This document shows positions 31,689-44,230 of a stretch of 64,000 nucleotides of DNA, one piece after another. The stretch spans positions 3,906,001-3,970,000 of the forward strand of contig OY744463.1 in NCBI GenBank assembly GCA_963556145.1. Reading direction: 5' to 3'. Positions within the stretch are counted from its first letter, which is position 1; every line of letters begins with the position of its first letter. A program made the position numbers and the translations under genes. Below the pieces are notes generated by a model. That model saw only the letters and a program-made list of their open reading frames with translations, made no database searches and had not been told where the DNA came from. This DNA is from Hygrocybe punicea. Lineage: Eukaryota; Basidiomycota; Agaricomycetes; Agaricales; Hygrophoraceae.

Positions 31689-32986
31689 CAACCGGCAAAG
31701 TGATGTCGCCATCGACTGCCTTTGTATTGACCAGAGAGATCGACGACAAAGAGGTGGCCTGAGTCAGGAAATTGTGATTGTCGACCTGCATCGCCCCCGT
31801 TTGCCCCACAATGAGCCGTCGTGACATACAGTTGATCCTCGTTAAGGCCTGACGAACGATTTGAGCTGCGGTATCATCAAGGCCGAGATAGCACTTACCT
31901 CCAAAGCAACAAGCAGTAATATTGAGGGCTGTCGGAAAAAGGATTTCCGCGTCGATAACGCCGTCCGCACTAAATCGACTGATCCTGGATCCTCCCCATC
32001 TGTCAACGATATGTTCAACTCATCAACTAGCTCTGGGGATTTTTGGCGAACCTTGCACCCCAGATGCAACCTTCAGAGTCAATGCAGAAACCGTCGCAGA
32101 AACTATGTTCGGGTAACCCTTGAGCCAAGGCATCCACAAATATACGTCGATTGGATATGGTCCCGTTGTCGTAGTCGTAGGCATGTATAACATTGACATA
32201 GGAGTCCGTCATATACCTGAAGCACCCGTTAATGTCTTGCAGAACTGCAAAAGGTTTAAAACCTACATAGTCTTCTCATCTGGGCTCCATCCTAAGCCAT
32301 TACAATCCTACTTGTACCGAATATGAAATATGTTCGATGAGAGGGACGGCTACTCACTGTGAATGGACCTTCGTCGACGACGATACAACTTCCATCCGCC
32401 GGATCGTATCTCCACAACTTACCTGCAATACTGTGTTGCTTGGAATATATGGTCCCAGCAAAAAATCGTCCCTTGCTGTCGCAGGCACCGTCGTTGAATC
32501 GAATATGAGCGGCGTCATCCTTCGGCAGCGGTTTACTAATATATCGAAGCACAGAGTTTCCTTCAAGCAGGGCGAATCCCTGAGCAGCAGCACAAGCTAA
32601 CTGTGAGCGATAAGTAACAAATGGTAGGCTAGTCAACAGATAAACTTACCCCCCGGCCGTTTCGTCGCAACGCCAGACATGTCACAGGCTCATCGAACTC
32701 CTCGTAAGTAAGTTCGAGATTGTCAGTGTTGAGGTGAAAGACCTAGCATGGATTACTGGCAGTGAAGTAAGGCGTGAGCATGTTTGCGCTGAAAATGCGG
32801 ACTTTGTTTTCTGATATGTCAACAAAATGAAGTATTCTTGTCGCAGGGTCATATAAAGGTGCTGGCATTACGAAATAATGTTAGCGAACATCCACATTAA
32901 CGCTGGCATGCCAACTTGCCTTCTGCTAGTGTGCAACCGACTTTGAGGAAGGGATGTTTGATTGCAATCCTTTTGATTGCAGTCAT
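31689..32986 (-). CDS. SMP-30/gluconolactonase family protein
   Basis: Six-bladed beta-propeller hydrolase family (senescence marker protein 30, gluconolactonases, regucalcin), metal dependent, probably cytosolic. Predicted spliced protein starts MTAIKRIAIKHPFLKVGC and continues LYDPATRILHFVDISENK, VTCLALR, FNDGACDSKGRFFAGTI (metal-site blade), GWSPDEKTM, YMTDSYVNVIHAYDYD, FCIDSEGCIWGAR, GGSRISRFSADG, CCFGG, LNEDQLYVTTAH, ending GSRWRHHFAG. Exons join in frame through six predicted short introns, the first with a GC donor (GAAG/GCAAGT) and one with a weak donor (GTCCGC). Diverges from other host genes by nothing obvious. Substrate cannot be told. Confidence 0.85.
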
Positions 32987-33271
32987 TGTCTGAGCAAATC
33001 GGTCCACGCCACCTCATTCGTTTATATGCAGGGGGACATATAGACCGAGCCCCGTCTTCCACAATTGGACTGGTTCAAATTGATAGTACAGAACGATGCC
33101 TCATTCGTAATCCGAATTGCTGTTCTTCTTTCTGATCTTAGTTGGACACTATCTCACCAATCTTTGTCCGTCAGGTGAGATTCTGAGCGGTGCGTATTTC
33201 CAAAGTGCGAAGATAATAAGGATTGGCCAATCCATTACAGGCATGGATTTAAAGTTTCCGTCCGCCATCCT

Positions 33272-33853
33272 TCAATGAGCTATTTGAAAAATCAGCGGGG
33301 AATACATAGCGCCGATGCGGAGATTCTCACCTTCCGGCGTCTTGGCGATGTAGTCAATAGCTACCGAACATAATGAGTTACTTTGCAGAAAGAATGAGCG
33401 GTCGATATTTTACCTTGCTGCACTGTATGGATTTCATCAGCCTCGACATCCGGAATCTCGATTCCAAATTCCTATGATACCAAAATGGTCAGGCAAGTAC
33501 GATATACCCAAGAACATAAGGGATGTTTACCTCTTCGACGGCCATTACAACTTCTACGGCGTCCAAGCTATCGAGACCCAGGTCGTTTGTGAATGATGAA
33601 TTTGTAGCCAGCTAAAACGAAGAGTTGTGAGTGTCAGAACTCAAAGTGACAAAAGTCGTCGAGGAAAGACCTTTGCAGGATCTACTTTCTCGAAACCTTT
33701 GATCACATTCAGGACTCTTGATTCAATCGCGTCTTTTGATAGACCCGCTGCCGAGGACAATCGCGCTCGTGTAGGAAGTCTAGTTTGGCTACGGATACCC
33801 AAGGCATACCGTGGAAAAGATACAGAGCGGGTTACCAGGCGAATAAAGGACAT
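33272..33853 (-). CDS. Mitochondrial acyl carrier protein
   Basis: Carries fatty acyl chains in mitochondrial type II fatty acid synthesis and serves respiratory complex I and Fe-S/LYR assembly. Exon 1 (33,671-33,853) encodes an Arg/Ser-rich presequence (MSFIRLVTRSVSFPRYALG) and the first helix LSKDAIESRVLNVIKGF. Exon 2 (from 33,611) has NDLGLDSLDAVEVVMAVEE with the Ser of DSL for the phosphopantetheine arm. Then FGIEIPDVEADEIHTVQQ and IDYIAKTPEAH. Three or more short GT-AG introns. All key residues are present; looks functional. Divergently placed relative to bL17 upstream. Confidence 0.9.
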
Positions 33854-33899
33854 GTTTCGCAAAGATACCAATTTGCAGCGCTGAGAAGTATGGAAATAT

Positions 33900-35300
33900 T
33901 GAAACTTTCTAAAATCTGAAATATCCTCGCACTCCGCTCTCGGCTGCAACCGGAAGTCATGCTTCACGTATAAATAATACTCTGCTTCGGCCATCATAGG
34001 CTTCACTACAGGGAAGGTTCCCATAGTTCCCATAGTTCGTTCCACAATGGGTTCAACAAATTTGAAGAACCTCCGCGCTGCACCAGAAATATTATTGGCT
34101 CCAAAAATGCAAAAAGGCTCCTTATCGATCTTACATAAATTCTCGATAAGCAATGATGTGAACGTTCCTGGAGGCCTAGAGTGATATCCAGTAGATGACT
34201 CGGAGATCTGAGGCCTGAGGACCGTCTGGTCTATCGCAAATACGACAACGTAATAATGCTGTTTCGGACAGCGCGAAGATCCAATCATCTCTCTTGCTAG
34301 ACAACGGAAGGGGCGTATAAAGAAGTGGTTACCCTCTGCGGGCAGACTGCAATTGATTGTTGGGGTTGTGGACGTTTCTGCAGATAAACCCATGGATTCA
34401 CAGTGCTCGTCGCACGGGAGGTCTTCTAGAACGGTTCGTGAAAGCCTCTTGCCAATTGTTTATACGGCTGCATCAGTGCATCTACGGCAATCGTCGCCAG
34501 ATAAACCATGGTAATGTGACAGGGCAACCGACCACAACCCCGCGCACCATTCATGGTCCGTAATCTCATCCCTTCTACACTGGCCCTAACACGTCTCTTT
34601 TTCTCGTTCATTTCTCTAACTCTAATTCGGTCCTTCTCCCACTACCTCTCCCACTCTTTGAATCGCTCTTCAGACACACCATGCGGGCCTTGGCCATTAT
34701 CCCTACGAAGTTCCATCTCCTCAGGCAAATCCGTCGAGCATTTCCTTCTTGAATGCCAGAAGGTTGCGAGTGCATTTCTTTTGAGCTGACCGAGGAACCA
34801 TCACGATGCCGTAGAATCGAGCGAGCACCACGCTTTGCGGCAGCGTAATACATCTAGTGATAGCGATCAAAACTGTTACGCACTAGTAGCGTACGCCATC
34901 ATCAACAGACCTGCAAAAGTTCCTGCAAAAATAAAGAGACTCAACTCGCCAAGCGAGATAGATGCTTTGAAAGCATGGATGATCCAAGGGAGGCGGGTGA
35001 AAACCAAATTGAAGTTATTCTGATAGCTGGAGGTCCGTGTGCTTGGCAAGATTGAACCAGCTGGGTCATAGGGGTAAAGATAACTCGGAGATACTGAAAG
35101 AGAAGAGAACCGAATGCACATCTACAGCACTGAGTATCTGATGACGCCAGTGATTGCAAATTTGCGTTCAAAGGTTCCGGGAGATAGCATTTCAAGATGT
35201 ACATAATCGCAAGAGGATGCGGGATAGCACTAACCTGATCACTTTCGCTGAGCTACCGACTCGGGTGGCTCCCCAACATCATGAGTAGCTCACATCTTCT
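33900..35300 (-). other. Probable unresolved gene region (no confident call)
   Basis: Several minus-strand open pieces have exon-like borders: 34,010-34,330 (YHSRPPGTFTSLLIENL; FFKFVEPIVERTMGT), 34,610-34,850 (an acidic/basic stretch with EERFKEWER) and 34,876-35,121 (81 codons ending in a hydrophobic segment LSLFIFAGTFAGLLMMAY that could span a membrane). I could not join them into a known family. Composition is like the neighbouring host genes and no repeat signature is seen, so real small genes are likely. Confidence 0.3.
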
Positions 35301-35483
35301 CGATTGATACAATCGTAGAGCGCCTACGAAATTCGTATAAGTAGTTGGAAACAACTGAGTTGAACTGACTTTTTCCATTGCATTGTATTGTATGGGAGTC
35401 AGTCAGTGTGAAGATGGCTGGCAATCCTGCTAGCGCTGTCAGTGAGTCGAGAACTCACTGTTAGTCACGTGACAATCTTCATC

Positions 35484-36439
35484 ATGAAACATGGTGTCGC
35501 ATTTCGCAAATTCTCGAGGACGTCCTCGCATAGAATGCTGATGCTTCGGTGAGCGAAATTGTTCTCCGTTCTCGTGTTTTCTAACGTTCCCAGAAACCTG
35601 GTTACTTCGCTCTTCGAACACGAACAAATCAAAACGACTCTTCCCAAAGCGCGAGATGCTGCGAGACTTGCAGAAAAGGTTGCATATTCTCTCTTGTTGA
35701 TTACTGTATTATGAATAGCTCAATGTTTCACGCAGATCATCACCTTGGGTAAAAAGGGCGACCTTGCTGCGCACCGCCGTGCAAGCGCATTCCTTCTGAA
35801 ACCTGCCGTGCTTCCCAAGGTTTTCGATACTTTCGCAAACCGTTATGCCGGACGACCTGGAGGATACACCAGAATTCATAAATTCGGCAATCGCTTAGGA
35901 GATAATGCTCCGCATGCAATACTGGAGCTTGTTGATAATCCCAGGGACCTGCGACTCGAAATCACTGCACGAGCCATTGGATGGGAGTTGCTGAAGCAGA
36001 ACTTGAAAATCGAGAAACTAGTGTCACTCAACATTCGTGGCGTGGAGGCCACAAAGGACTTTCTCGAGAAGGAGCGAGATTTGCCTCAGCATGAGTCTGG
36101 CCAACTGAGATCAAACACAAGGTGGAATCTACAGAAGGTTCTGAGATTCAGACATCATCTTAGCACCGCTGAGCTAGGACAGAAGGTAGGAGACTACATT
36201 GTACGTACTCCGGGGACTATCTGGCCCGGTTGCTCATTGAGTTCTAGGATTCCCTCCTGGCCAAACCAATCGCGTTCAAGTCGCTGCATGAGTCAGTCAA
36301 GAAGACCATTTCGTCCGAATTTCCAAGACAGAGATATCATTCACCCCGTCCTAGAGTGGGAGAGACATCTCCGGCAGCAACGCGAGGTGCTTTGGAACTG
36401 GTCAAGGGTAGCCTTGGGAGGCGTCGAGTCGAACGATAG
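35484..36439 (+). CDS. Mitochondrial ribosomal protein bL17
   Basis: Large-subunit protein at the exit-tunnel rim of the mitoribosome. Four exons, 35,484-35,548, 35,594-35,678, 35,736-36,200 and 36,248-36,439, sum to 268 codons with all phases matching. The N-terminus MKHGVAFRKFSRTSSHRMLM plus NLVTSLFEHEQIKTTLPKAR and IITLGKKGDLAAHRRA are the bL17 signature. A later YTRIHKFGNRLGDNAPHAI matches the C-terminal part of the domain. A basic fungal extension follows. Introns are 45, 57 and 47 nt with GT-AG borders. Start chosen at the conserved MKHG. Confidence 0.93.
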
Positions 36440-36823
36440 TCGCTAGGTGATATGGCAACTGTCGTTCTCTTGCGTCGCCATTTATCGCTCATTGTAGAAC
36501 TGGACAGGATGGATAAGTGGCATTATTATTATTCTGTAGTTCAAAAATTGCGGTGAAACAGGGCAACGCCTTGGTCGCAGCAGGACATATGGATGACTCA
36601 AAGCATGCATACAAACAGCTTGTTTTCCGTTTCGTGGAACATTTCGGTTCAAAGTCGTACTTGTCCGGTGAGAGAACTGAAATCTATCCATCACTCACCA
36701 AGATTCATCCGGAACGATCAAGGAGTTGATGCACATGATTGAGTTCCAACCCTTGAACGATGCGGATCGATCGCTGTCAGACGGACGCTGCCCAGTACTT
36801 CAGTTGAACTATCAACTCCAGAA

Positions 36824-37609
36824 TCAAATACCGAGTGTTACGTACGATGTAGCTGTAGGGCATGTACTGATGCTGCAACATGCTGCAAAGGTGAGGGTAT
36901 GTCCTGACTTGGGTAGGTGGATCAGCCTCGTTTCATTCAGAGATCTTGCATGTTCGACAAATCCTACATTTTGGTCGGCAATAATAGATAAATTTACGTT
37001 ACAGATTATGGCTTCGAATCGAAAGTCCAAAGTCCGTGTTACCTTGATCGAAGCACCACACCGCCCTCACCTCTAACGCATCATCGATCCTCAAAACAGT
37101 GACCATCTTGTACGAGCCCTGGGACATACGAGTGAAGTTGAATAAAGAAGCGATCAGGACTGGCGGCAAACCTTCAGGCAATACTAGGACTCATTCCACA
37201 TACACATTCGATAGTCACGCCAAATACAATCAACCGTCAAACCATTGGCGGGTAGGAGTGTCGAATGGGCTGGAGACGATGCGCTCACAAAAAGCGGCGA
37301 AATCTCACTGCGACAATCCCTCCATAACCTAGCTCTGTATGACATGGCGAAGCCCGATGAGGGATCGCATGACAGGTCAACTAGTGGAAATCTCACTCAC
37401 GTCACATTCGCAACTTTCGACTGCGTCTTCAAGGCATATCTGTAAACAGAACCAGCGTCGAGGACGAGAGTAACTATATCCCCCGGATAAAGCAACACAA
37501 TTGCTCCCGTGTTCCGGCCATAGTCTCGCAACAGCTGAATGGTTGCGCAATGGAGGGTGTCGTTCACAAATTCGAGGAGAACTTCGTAAGCTTGTAAGTG
37601 GGTAGGCAT
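36824..37609 (-). CDS. Spliced hypothetical protein
   Basis: Exon 1 (37,609 to about 37,403) encodes LLEFVNDTLHCATIQLLRDY and GAIVLLYPGDIVTLVLDAGS. A GTGAGT...GCTAG intron joins it in frame to LWRDCRSEISPLFVSASSP and GLTVDCIWRDYRM (about 37,350-37,215). Further exon candidates are YKMVTVLRIDDALE (about 37,115-37,070) and EHARSLNETRLIHLPKSG (about 36,990). I do not recognise the family. Intergenic sequence at 36,440-36,820 and 37,610-38,840 shows only short unsupported ORFs; one at 38,170-38,403 (minus) is Gly/Gln-rich. Confidence 0.45.
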
Positions 37610-38841
37610 GAAGGATGTGCGTTTAAAGCGTCACAGACGCAACTGAACCAGAAGTAGATAGCGAATTGATGTACAAGAGAAAGGGGTGACAGCAAAAGAC
37701 CAAGCTGGGGCGAGGATGGGAAAACAGAACACGCGCAGGAGGCTCGTGAACGGTCTCTCTTGTGACTCATGCAAGACGCCAGATCGCAGAGCTAATTTGG
37801 GTCCAAATCGCCGTCAAATTTTCAGGAGTAACGCAGATTCGTTTTGGGTTCTGGAGGCCTGAGATTTCCACTGGAAATCAGTGTGACAAAAACACACATG
37901 TTGATCATGCAGGGTATCTCACACCTTATTATTCTTGAGTGTGCCGGGAAAGAATCGGAAGTCCGTTGCAATTGTCACGTTGTGCTCATTGTCTCTGGCA
38001 CAGGCAGCGACCATAGCGACCGTGGTAAAGGAACAAAAGAAGAGTTTGAGGAAATGGGAGACCAATTGTCGACACGCAGGAACGGCGAGGCACAATTGAA
38101 CCTGAGAAACACTCACGGATGTCTGCCCCTCGGTCAAACTTGAACCTGGCTCTGAAACTCCGCAAGCTGTTACTGGTACTGCTGACCATCGTAATGTCCA
38201 TTGAGCCCGTTGGTGAAGTCCGTTTGAGGACATTCTAGATTTCCTTTGTCGCTCTCACCTAGAATCTTGTGTATCCCTGACATATTGCCTGACATATTGC
38301 CTGGCAGCAATCGTGATGCTTCAAGTATTGTGCACGGATGGAATGACCTTATTCCTGGACCGTATCTGCCTTCGCGGCGCAATATGATCCGTCGAGCCAC
38401 CAACGACAGTTATAATAATGCGAAGACTCAGCGAGCTCAGATCCTGGTTTTTTATCTCATAACTTCCTTGGGTTTATACAATCTAAAGCTATTAGACCAA
38501 AGCTCTTTGACAGCCGCCAACCTGTCAAACCCATCGTGCATAGTGTTGAGAAAACCAATTGGCCAACAAAAACTGTAGTACAGTTAACTGTAATACGTGC
38601 ACATGATAGTCCGTTTACTTCGATGCGGATTCCCTGCCAGCAATTCGTGCATCGATGGAAACATATATTTTCTACCAGATCATTAGTCGAAACGTTAACC
38701 CGTTGGTTGCATTACGCGAGGCGTCTTCCGATGAAATGAGCCTTCGGCTGTACAACATTGTTCAGCAAAATCAAATGTCTTTGGTTTAGCTGATTAGAAC
38801 GGACAAGGAATAACGGGAATATCAATGACCTAATACGAGCA

Positions 38842-39933
38842 TCAAGACTTACCTGGGTGAACCTGACTACGCTGTGGCTTATCCATGTCGGCAGCAGAAT
38901 CACCGGTGTAGTAGCTCTCGCTGAACTTGGGGGTGGGTCCGGGGTCCTGAGTGTGAGCGGTCATTGGCTGATTGGGAAAGGTGGTACCCCGTGTGGGTTG
39001 GCCAAGCGGAGGGTATGGCGACGGGTCATAACTGCCGTACCCGAGCTTCCCAAAACTAGCCTGCCTTTGGTGGTATTGGTAATCCGTGACACTCGACACA
39101 CTTGCACCGCTCTCTCGTCTGAGATGACCGTAGCTATGGTGTTGCGTCGTATCAACGCCAGAGTCCCAAGGCTCATTTCGGTGTGTCAGCGGGATGTCGC
39201 TTGTAAGGGGATTTATAGGATCGTAGTCCGAGGCAAAATTGGCATGGTCCCGACGCTGTGTTGAGCCCCAAGATGATAAAATCAAGTAAAAGTAAAACTT
39301 CGAAGATTTATCAATAAAAGTTGACATCGAGGAAAGTCACCAATCTTACTTGTACGCAGGCGAAAAAGACCCATAGTCCTCCCATGATACCAATGTCAAC
39401 CCAAGGAAATATGTTACATAGGGTCTGGCCTTCGGTAGAGATGGCAGGATTACTAGTGCTGGAAAAGAAGGTGGTTTCACATCGTGATTGGGCAGTTGAA
39501 TGACCAGTAGCCGACGTGATGATCCAGGCCAGGGCCAAGGAAAAACCAGCAAGTGTGACCAAGATATGGAGTGTAAGATAACGACGATATGTGATCGTTT
39601 TTTCCTGCGGAAGTGATTTGTATGACGTAGATCAAACAATCCTGTACACTCACCTTTGCAACACCAATGAATCCAAGGATTTGAAGGCCAGCAGCAATGA
39701 AGGAAACAATGGCTAATGTCCAGGGGGCCATGCGTGGGGTAACAGCCCCCACAACTGCAGATGCAAAATCAGGATTAATACAAATGACATGCCGGTGAAG
39801 AAGGCGAACTAGATGGTGTTGCGATGGAAAGAGTGCCAACTATGATACCCAGCGTGAATTGCTCTGTCAGTGTTGCATAGATCCCAGCATTGACCAGAGG
39901 AATGGCACAACAGCAATACTCTCGAGGTTTCAT
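38842..39933 (-). CDS. Four-helix membrane protein, fungal hypothetical
   Basis: Predicted start MKPREYCCCAIPLVNAGIYA at 39,933. Hydrophobic helices: CAIPLVNAGIYATL; the segment after TLGIIVGTLSIATPS; MAPWTLAIVSFIAAGLQIL; ILVTLAGFSLALAWIITSA; and IGIMGGLWVFFACVQ with FYFYLILSSW. A long polar tail follows (NPLTSDIPLTHRNEPWD, then Ser/Pro/Tyr-rich). At least three short GT-AG introns join in phase (for example SIATPS to VVGAVTP). The pattern resembles tetraspan/MARVEL-like uncharacterised basidiomycete membrane proteins. The last exon may continue below 38,842 after GTAAGT. Confidence 0.6.
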
Positions 39934-40375
39934 ATTATTTCGCAGGGTGGAGCAATATAAGAGGCGGTGATAAGACTATATGGAAGATGAAGGGTTTGAA
40001 TTCCCAGAACAGGTTAGAATTCTGAGGACAACCTCGTCAATGAGAATTAGGATGAAAATATCGCGGATGAAGTGACAGGCTATGTATGGGCGCAGCCATT
40101 CATCGCCTTCGATGACTCTTGCGTCATGTGACTTCAAAAAAAGTTGTTTACAAAAAAATACAGATGGCTGCGGAACTGTATACAAAGGAAATAGAATGGT
40201 AAAGGGAGTGTGAAGAGGAAAGGACAACATAAAGAGATAAAAAGAAGAAACAGTTCAGAGAAAGAAAAACAGCCTACAGCGGATTTAGTCGCACCACCTG
40301 GCGGAGTCCGGCAATTGCCGTGCCAATGGCCAACTATTGCCTCATCAACCGGTACAAATATGTCTCTCCTCTTGA

Positions 40376-40470
40376 GTGGCACAATTAATGAATTTTCATT
40401 TTAGCTCTGTGGATCAGGACATGTTGATGGGATACCACCATGGCCTTGGAGTTGGACACTCCTATGCTGA
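40376..40470 (+). pseudogene. Plavaka C-terminal fragment (copy 3)
   Basis: Encodes SVDQDMLMGYHHGLGVGHSY, closely matching the end of the Plavaka gene at 44,784-50,600 (FVDRDMLMRYHWGLTVGHVY). Only this tail is left. 39,934-40,375 and 40,471-41,243 show no other recognisable gene. Confidence 0.65.
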
Positions 40471-41243
40471 TGGCAAAACCATAGTTCTGTCCAAGACTCG
40501 CATCAGGGAAAGTGGTCATTACTTATTGCCGTTTTCAGAAAGGTTGTCACATCACACGTAACACGCGAATTTTGTCACTCTGGCACACGAAACATCGGTG
40601 AGCCGTTTCTCATCCAATTCTCAACATTTCTGTCTAATTCTTTCTGTTCTGTCATCCCCTCATCCCTCTCCAGGTGCACAACCAACTTTCAGGCCCCATT
40701 TCTCAAGTATGGGCACGATCAAAATTTGGGCCTTGTCACCCTCTCGGAGAACATTTCTGGTGCATCGCGGGGAGATACCAAGCTGGAATTGGGCCGAAAT
40801 AACCCAGGTATGTCCTGCCCAGATGCCCATGTAGTTTTTGTGCTGAATCACTTGAATTTTCACCATAGGAAAACCCAGATGTCACCCAACGCCGCCCTGA
40901 TGCTGTGAGCATATCTGCATTACCTAGTGGAGAGATGTTGTCCAGGAACTATATGGAACCTTTCATGGTATGTCTACCCCAGGTGCATGCGTCGCCATAA
41001 GCTGACTACACTCAGTACTCGGCTTTACAGGCAGCTTGGAACCTCTGTACTACACTATCCACCTCCGGCCATTTTTCTCGACATCTATCTGTTCGGTTTG
41101 TGCACGGCTAGTCTATTATTTGTATACGACACCTGTATGATGTAGTTTTTACCTGAATAATGATCCCTTCGCTGTTGAACTCGACACTGCCATATTAGGT
41201 ATCCAAAGCCAACGTTGATCTTCTGAAACGACTCCGAATCACT

Positions 41244-42440
41244 ATGCCGCGAGGCAAACGAATCTCTGAAGACCTACACTGGGCAATTGTTCGGATGGCA
41301 CCATGTGAAGATCTCAACAAAATCGCCACTTACACTGGCATAAGCCGACGACAAGTCCTCAGGATTCTGGCTCAACATCGCTCAACTGGCTGAGTTTCTA
41401 AGCCATTGGTGGACCAGCGGCTGATTGGAAGGCGTCGTCATTTGACCTCTGAGGAGGTTTCAGTATGTCATCGCTTGAGATCATTGATGCATTGACCAAA
41501 ATTCCCATCAGTTCCTCCAAGGTTGTATTGATGATAACTGTGACGCGTACCTCGAAGAACTTCGCGACCAGCTCCAGCTGAGCACCCAGAAATCAGTATC
41601 CTTATCCATGATATGGAGAGCCTTGCACCATAGTGGGCATACTATGAAAAATGTCGGTTTCCTTTGTTTTTAGCTATTCTAACTGACAATTTTGATAATT
41701 CTACACAGCTGACAAAGGTAGCTATTGAGAGGAGCTCTGCTGCGTGCCGAATATATACAAAGGGTTGGCCTTCAGTATCAAGCCAAGCAGCTAGTATTTG
41801 TAGACGAGAGTGCCTGTGATCGGTGCACAACGTACCGGGGCCGTGCTTGGGCGATTCGGGGCCAGCGTGCTGTCAGAAAAGCCTTTTGCATTCAGGGCAA
41901 ATGGTATTTTGTTTCTTTATCTGTTCAAGATCAGTAACTGATACCAGTGATTCAAGATATTCCATACTTCCTGCCATTTCCCTCAATGGGATATTGACTG
42001 TGAAGATTGTCGAAGGGTCATTTCACATGTCATCAAAGAGCTGCTTGAGCAGATGAATCCTTTTCCTGAAGTCAACTCCGTCATTGTAATGGATAACTGC
42101 TGCATCCACAAGTCCAATCTAATTGCCGAAATGATTGAGGAAAGGTATGTCATTGATCCTGCTTCCTTGCGGGTACTCATTGGATTATAGGGGTATGCGA
42201 ATTGAATTTCTCCCCCCATACTCACTGGATTTCAACCTGATTGAACTGGCGTTCTTTGCAATCAAGTCCGACATCAGGCGGAAGGGCAACATAGTGCATG
42301 CAGTGATGGAAACACCTGACCAGCAGGCTGAGGTCTTTTGCCAACTGTGGGAATTGGTGCACACAGTGACAGCAGATGATGTGGAGGCTTTCTATCATCA
42401 CTGTGGATATTTGAAGCTACATCTGGCAAGACTGATGTAG
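41244..42440 (+). pseudogene. Tc1/mariner (DD34E) transposase gene with introns
   Basis: Starts MPRGKRISEDLHWAIVRM; a helix-turn-helix (LNKIATYTGISRRQVLRIL) is followed by YLEELRDQLQLSTQKSVSL and a DDE domain: first Asp in QLVFVDESACDR, second in SVIVMDNCCIHK, Glu in LPPYSLDFNLIELAF, with 34 residues between second Asp and Glu. Several short GT-AG introns are needed (for example after EMIEE and before GMRIEF at about 42,145-42,190). An in-frame TGA after STG (CGA to TGA would explain it) and a small deletion or frameshift after VEGSF make it probably inactive. Termini not identified. Confidence 0.8.
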
Positions 42441-43220
42441 GAATATTTTGTTGTACATAGGCAAATGCACGGATTGGGCGGATTAGCGCAGATCACGGAT
42501 ACGGATCGCCTCGGATACGGGTCCGGATCAAGATTTCCTGATCCGTGCACCCATGTATCCGTAACCGGTCCCTATTTGGGTAGTGTCACGGTACCTGCAT
42601 CACACATCAACATCACCAACCACGGCCACAACCACAGCCACGGCGACAACAACAATGAGAACAACAACAACAATGAGGGACAACAATGGGACATGGGGAG
42701 AAGGGCAGCGGGGGGGCAGTGCACCCACCTCCCGTTGCAGTAGGTATGTTTTTTTTTGTTTTTTTTCTTAGCTACTAATTACACAAATGACGACGACGGC
42801 AGTACCAACAACACAAACACCACACACCCGACAAGGACGACAGGCGGCGAGGACGAGGGTGACAACGGTGGCCACCACCACCACGACGACAACCTACATC
42901 CCTCCAAATAGGACAACAACAACAACAACAACATCAACAATGACCACCACGACCACCACAGTGACCACAACCACGACCACTAGCACAACCACTAGCACAA
43001 CCACGACCATGACCACGACTGTTGGAGAGGTACCGAGGTACCTCTCCGGGGGCTCACGCAGGACTCGAGAGGTAAGACAGGATGGATAGGATGATGGACT
43101 GACTACTACATCGGGAAGGCTACTAACTAGGTCAACCGTGGGAGCCTGGTCACATGACTGGCAGGTCCCACTACTCCACCGTGACCGCGACGAAGGCCAT
43201 GGCCATCCCACCACCACATA

Positions 43221-43273
43221 CCTCGCGGATGCGCACTGTTACGTCAATCGACGTTGGCGCTGCAACCGCGAGG
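43221..43273. repeat. 53-bp shared palindrome (copy a)
   Basis: CCTCGCGG...CCGCGAGG around the core ACGTCAATCGACGT; flanked by TA on the left and TA on the right. Confidence 0.85.
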
Positions 43274-43593
43274 TAACCAGGAGGATGGTGGTGTGCCCAC
43301 CACCTGGTCGCGGCCAACCCACCCCCCGCATCACGTTCGCGTTGAGACCGGGACAACAGGGAGCCCAAATACGTCACCTTGCCGCATTTTGCCCCAAACC
43401 CCACCCCCACTTGGTCAACACCCACGGCACCCGTTTCCCATCCATTTTTGAGCACCCCCAACTCACTTGCACACCACCACGATGACCGGCCATCACCGCT
43501 GCCTCGGCCACCACGTGGCTGACCTCCCATTGCACCATGACACGTCTGCATTGTGTCCCGAGCACGGTGCAGACCTGTCCTCGGCCTCAGTTA

Positions 43594-43646
43594 CCTTGCG
43601 CGAGCACGCCGCAACGTCAATTGACGTTGGCGTGGCAAACGCAAGG
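43594..43646. repeat. 53-bp shared palindrome (copy b)
   Basis: CCTTGCGC...ACGCAAGG around the perfect core AACGTCAATTGACGTT; flanked TTA and TAA. Confidence 0.85.
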
Positions 43647-44079
43647 TAAATACTGTATCATATCCGTATCCGTGGCTCGGATACAGATAGTGGCGGATAT
43701 GGATATGGATACCAAATTCGGCACCCGCGGATGATCCGTGCAGTTGCCTAGTTGTACATGTAGAATACATAAATGACTTGCCACTGACTTGGCCTGAAAG
43801 TTATCACACATCTCTGTTTAATTTCTAACCTACATAGAATACATAAATGACTTGCCAGTTATCTAAGTGTCAGAACGCGTGTATCACATGATGATCAACA
43901 AAGCGTGTCTACATGTGACACATCACAGAAGTATCACAACATGTGATGTCATGCTGGGTGCCCAGCGTGACATCATCCCATATTGTGACACATGTATGAC
44001 ACAGTCAACACAACATGTCGGGTCACATGAACAAATAACCACAAGACCAAATAACTACAAGCCCATCAAACGTGGTTGA

Positions 44080-44230
44080 AATTTTCATCTTACCTCACTA
44101 CCACCACTACCACCTTTGATGACACTACAGGATCTTGGGTTGTTGTACCAGGCAACAACCAGAGATTCTGGAGTGTTATTGGCATGACTGGTATGTGATT
44201 TCATTTGGATTTGTTCATGGGCTACTCTAA
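44080..44230 (+). pseudogene. Repeat fragment encoding TGSWVVVPGNN
   Basis: Encodes DDTTGSWVVVPGNNQRFW. The same pattern (TGSFVVVPGNNSEY) follows a zinc-knuckle-like motif at 63,500-63,640. Upstream sequence (43,860-44,050) contains matching TGTGATGTCA motifs. It is a decayed copy of a retroelement-like family. Confidence 0.45.

Larger units (their letters stand above)
42458..43750. mobile_element. 1,293-bp hAT element with GGATAC motifs
   Basis: Ends TAGGCAAATGCACGGAT and, reversed, TAGGCAACTGCACGGAT. The octamer GTTGTACA is duplicated perfectly at 42,450-42,457 and 43,751-43,758. Subterminal CGGATAC/GGATCCG motifs occur at both ends. Inside are CAA/CCA/CGA microsatellites (42,600-43,020) and two copies of the 53-bp palindrome. 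No transposase. It lies 17 bp after the Tc1 transposase stop. Confidence 0.9.

Noticed and set aside
38170..38403. NF-Y-like subunit from the Gln-rich peptide HYDGQQYQ
   Set aside because: No histone-fold sequence follows in any frame.
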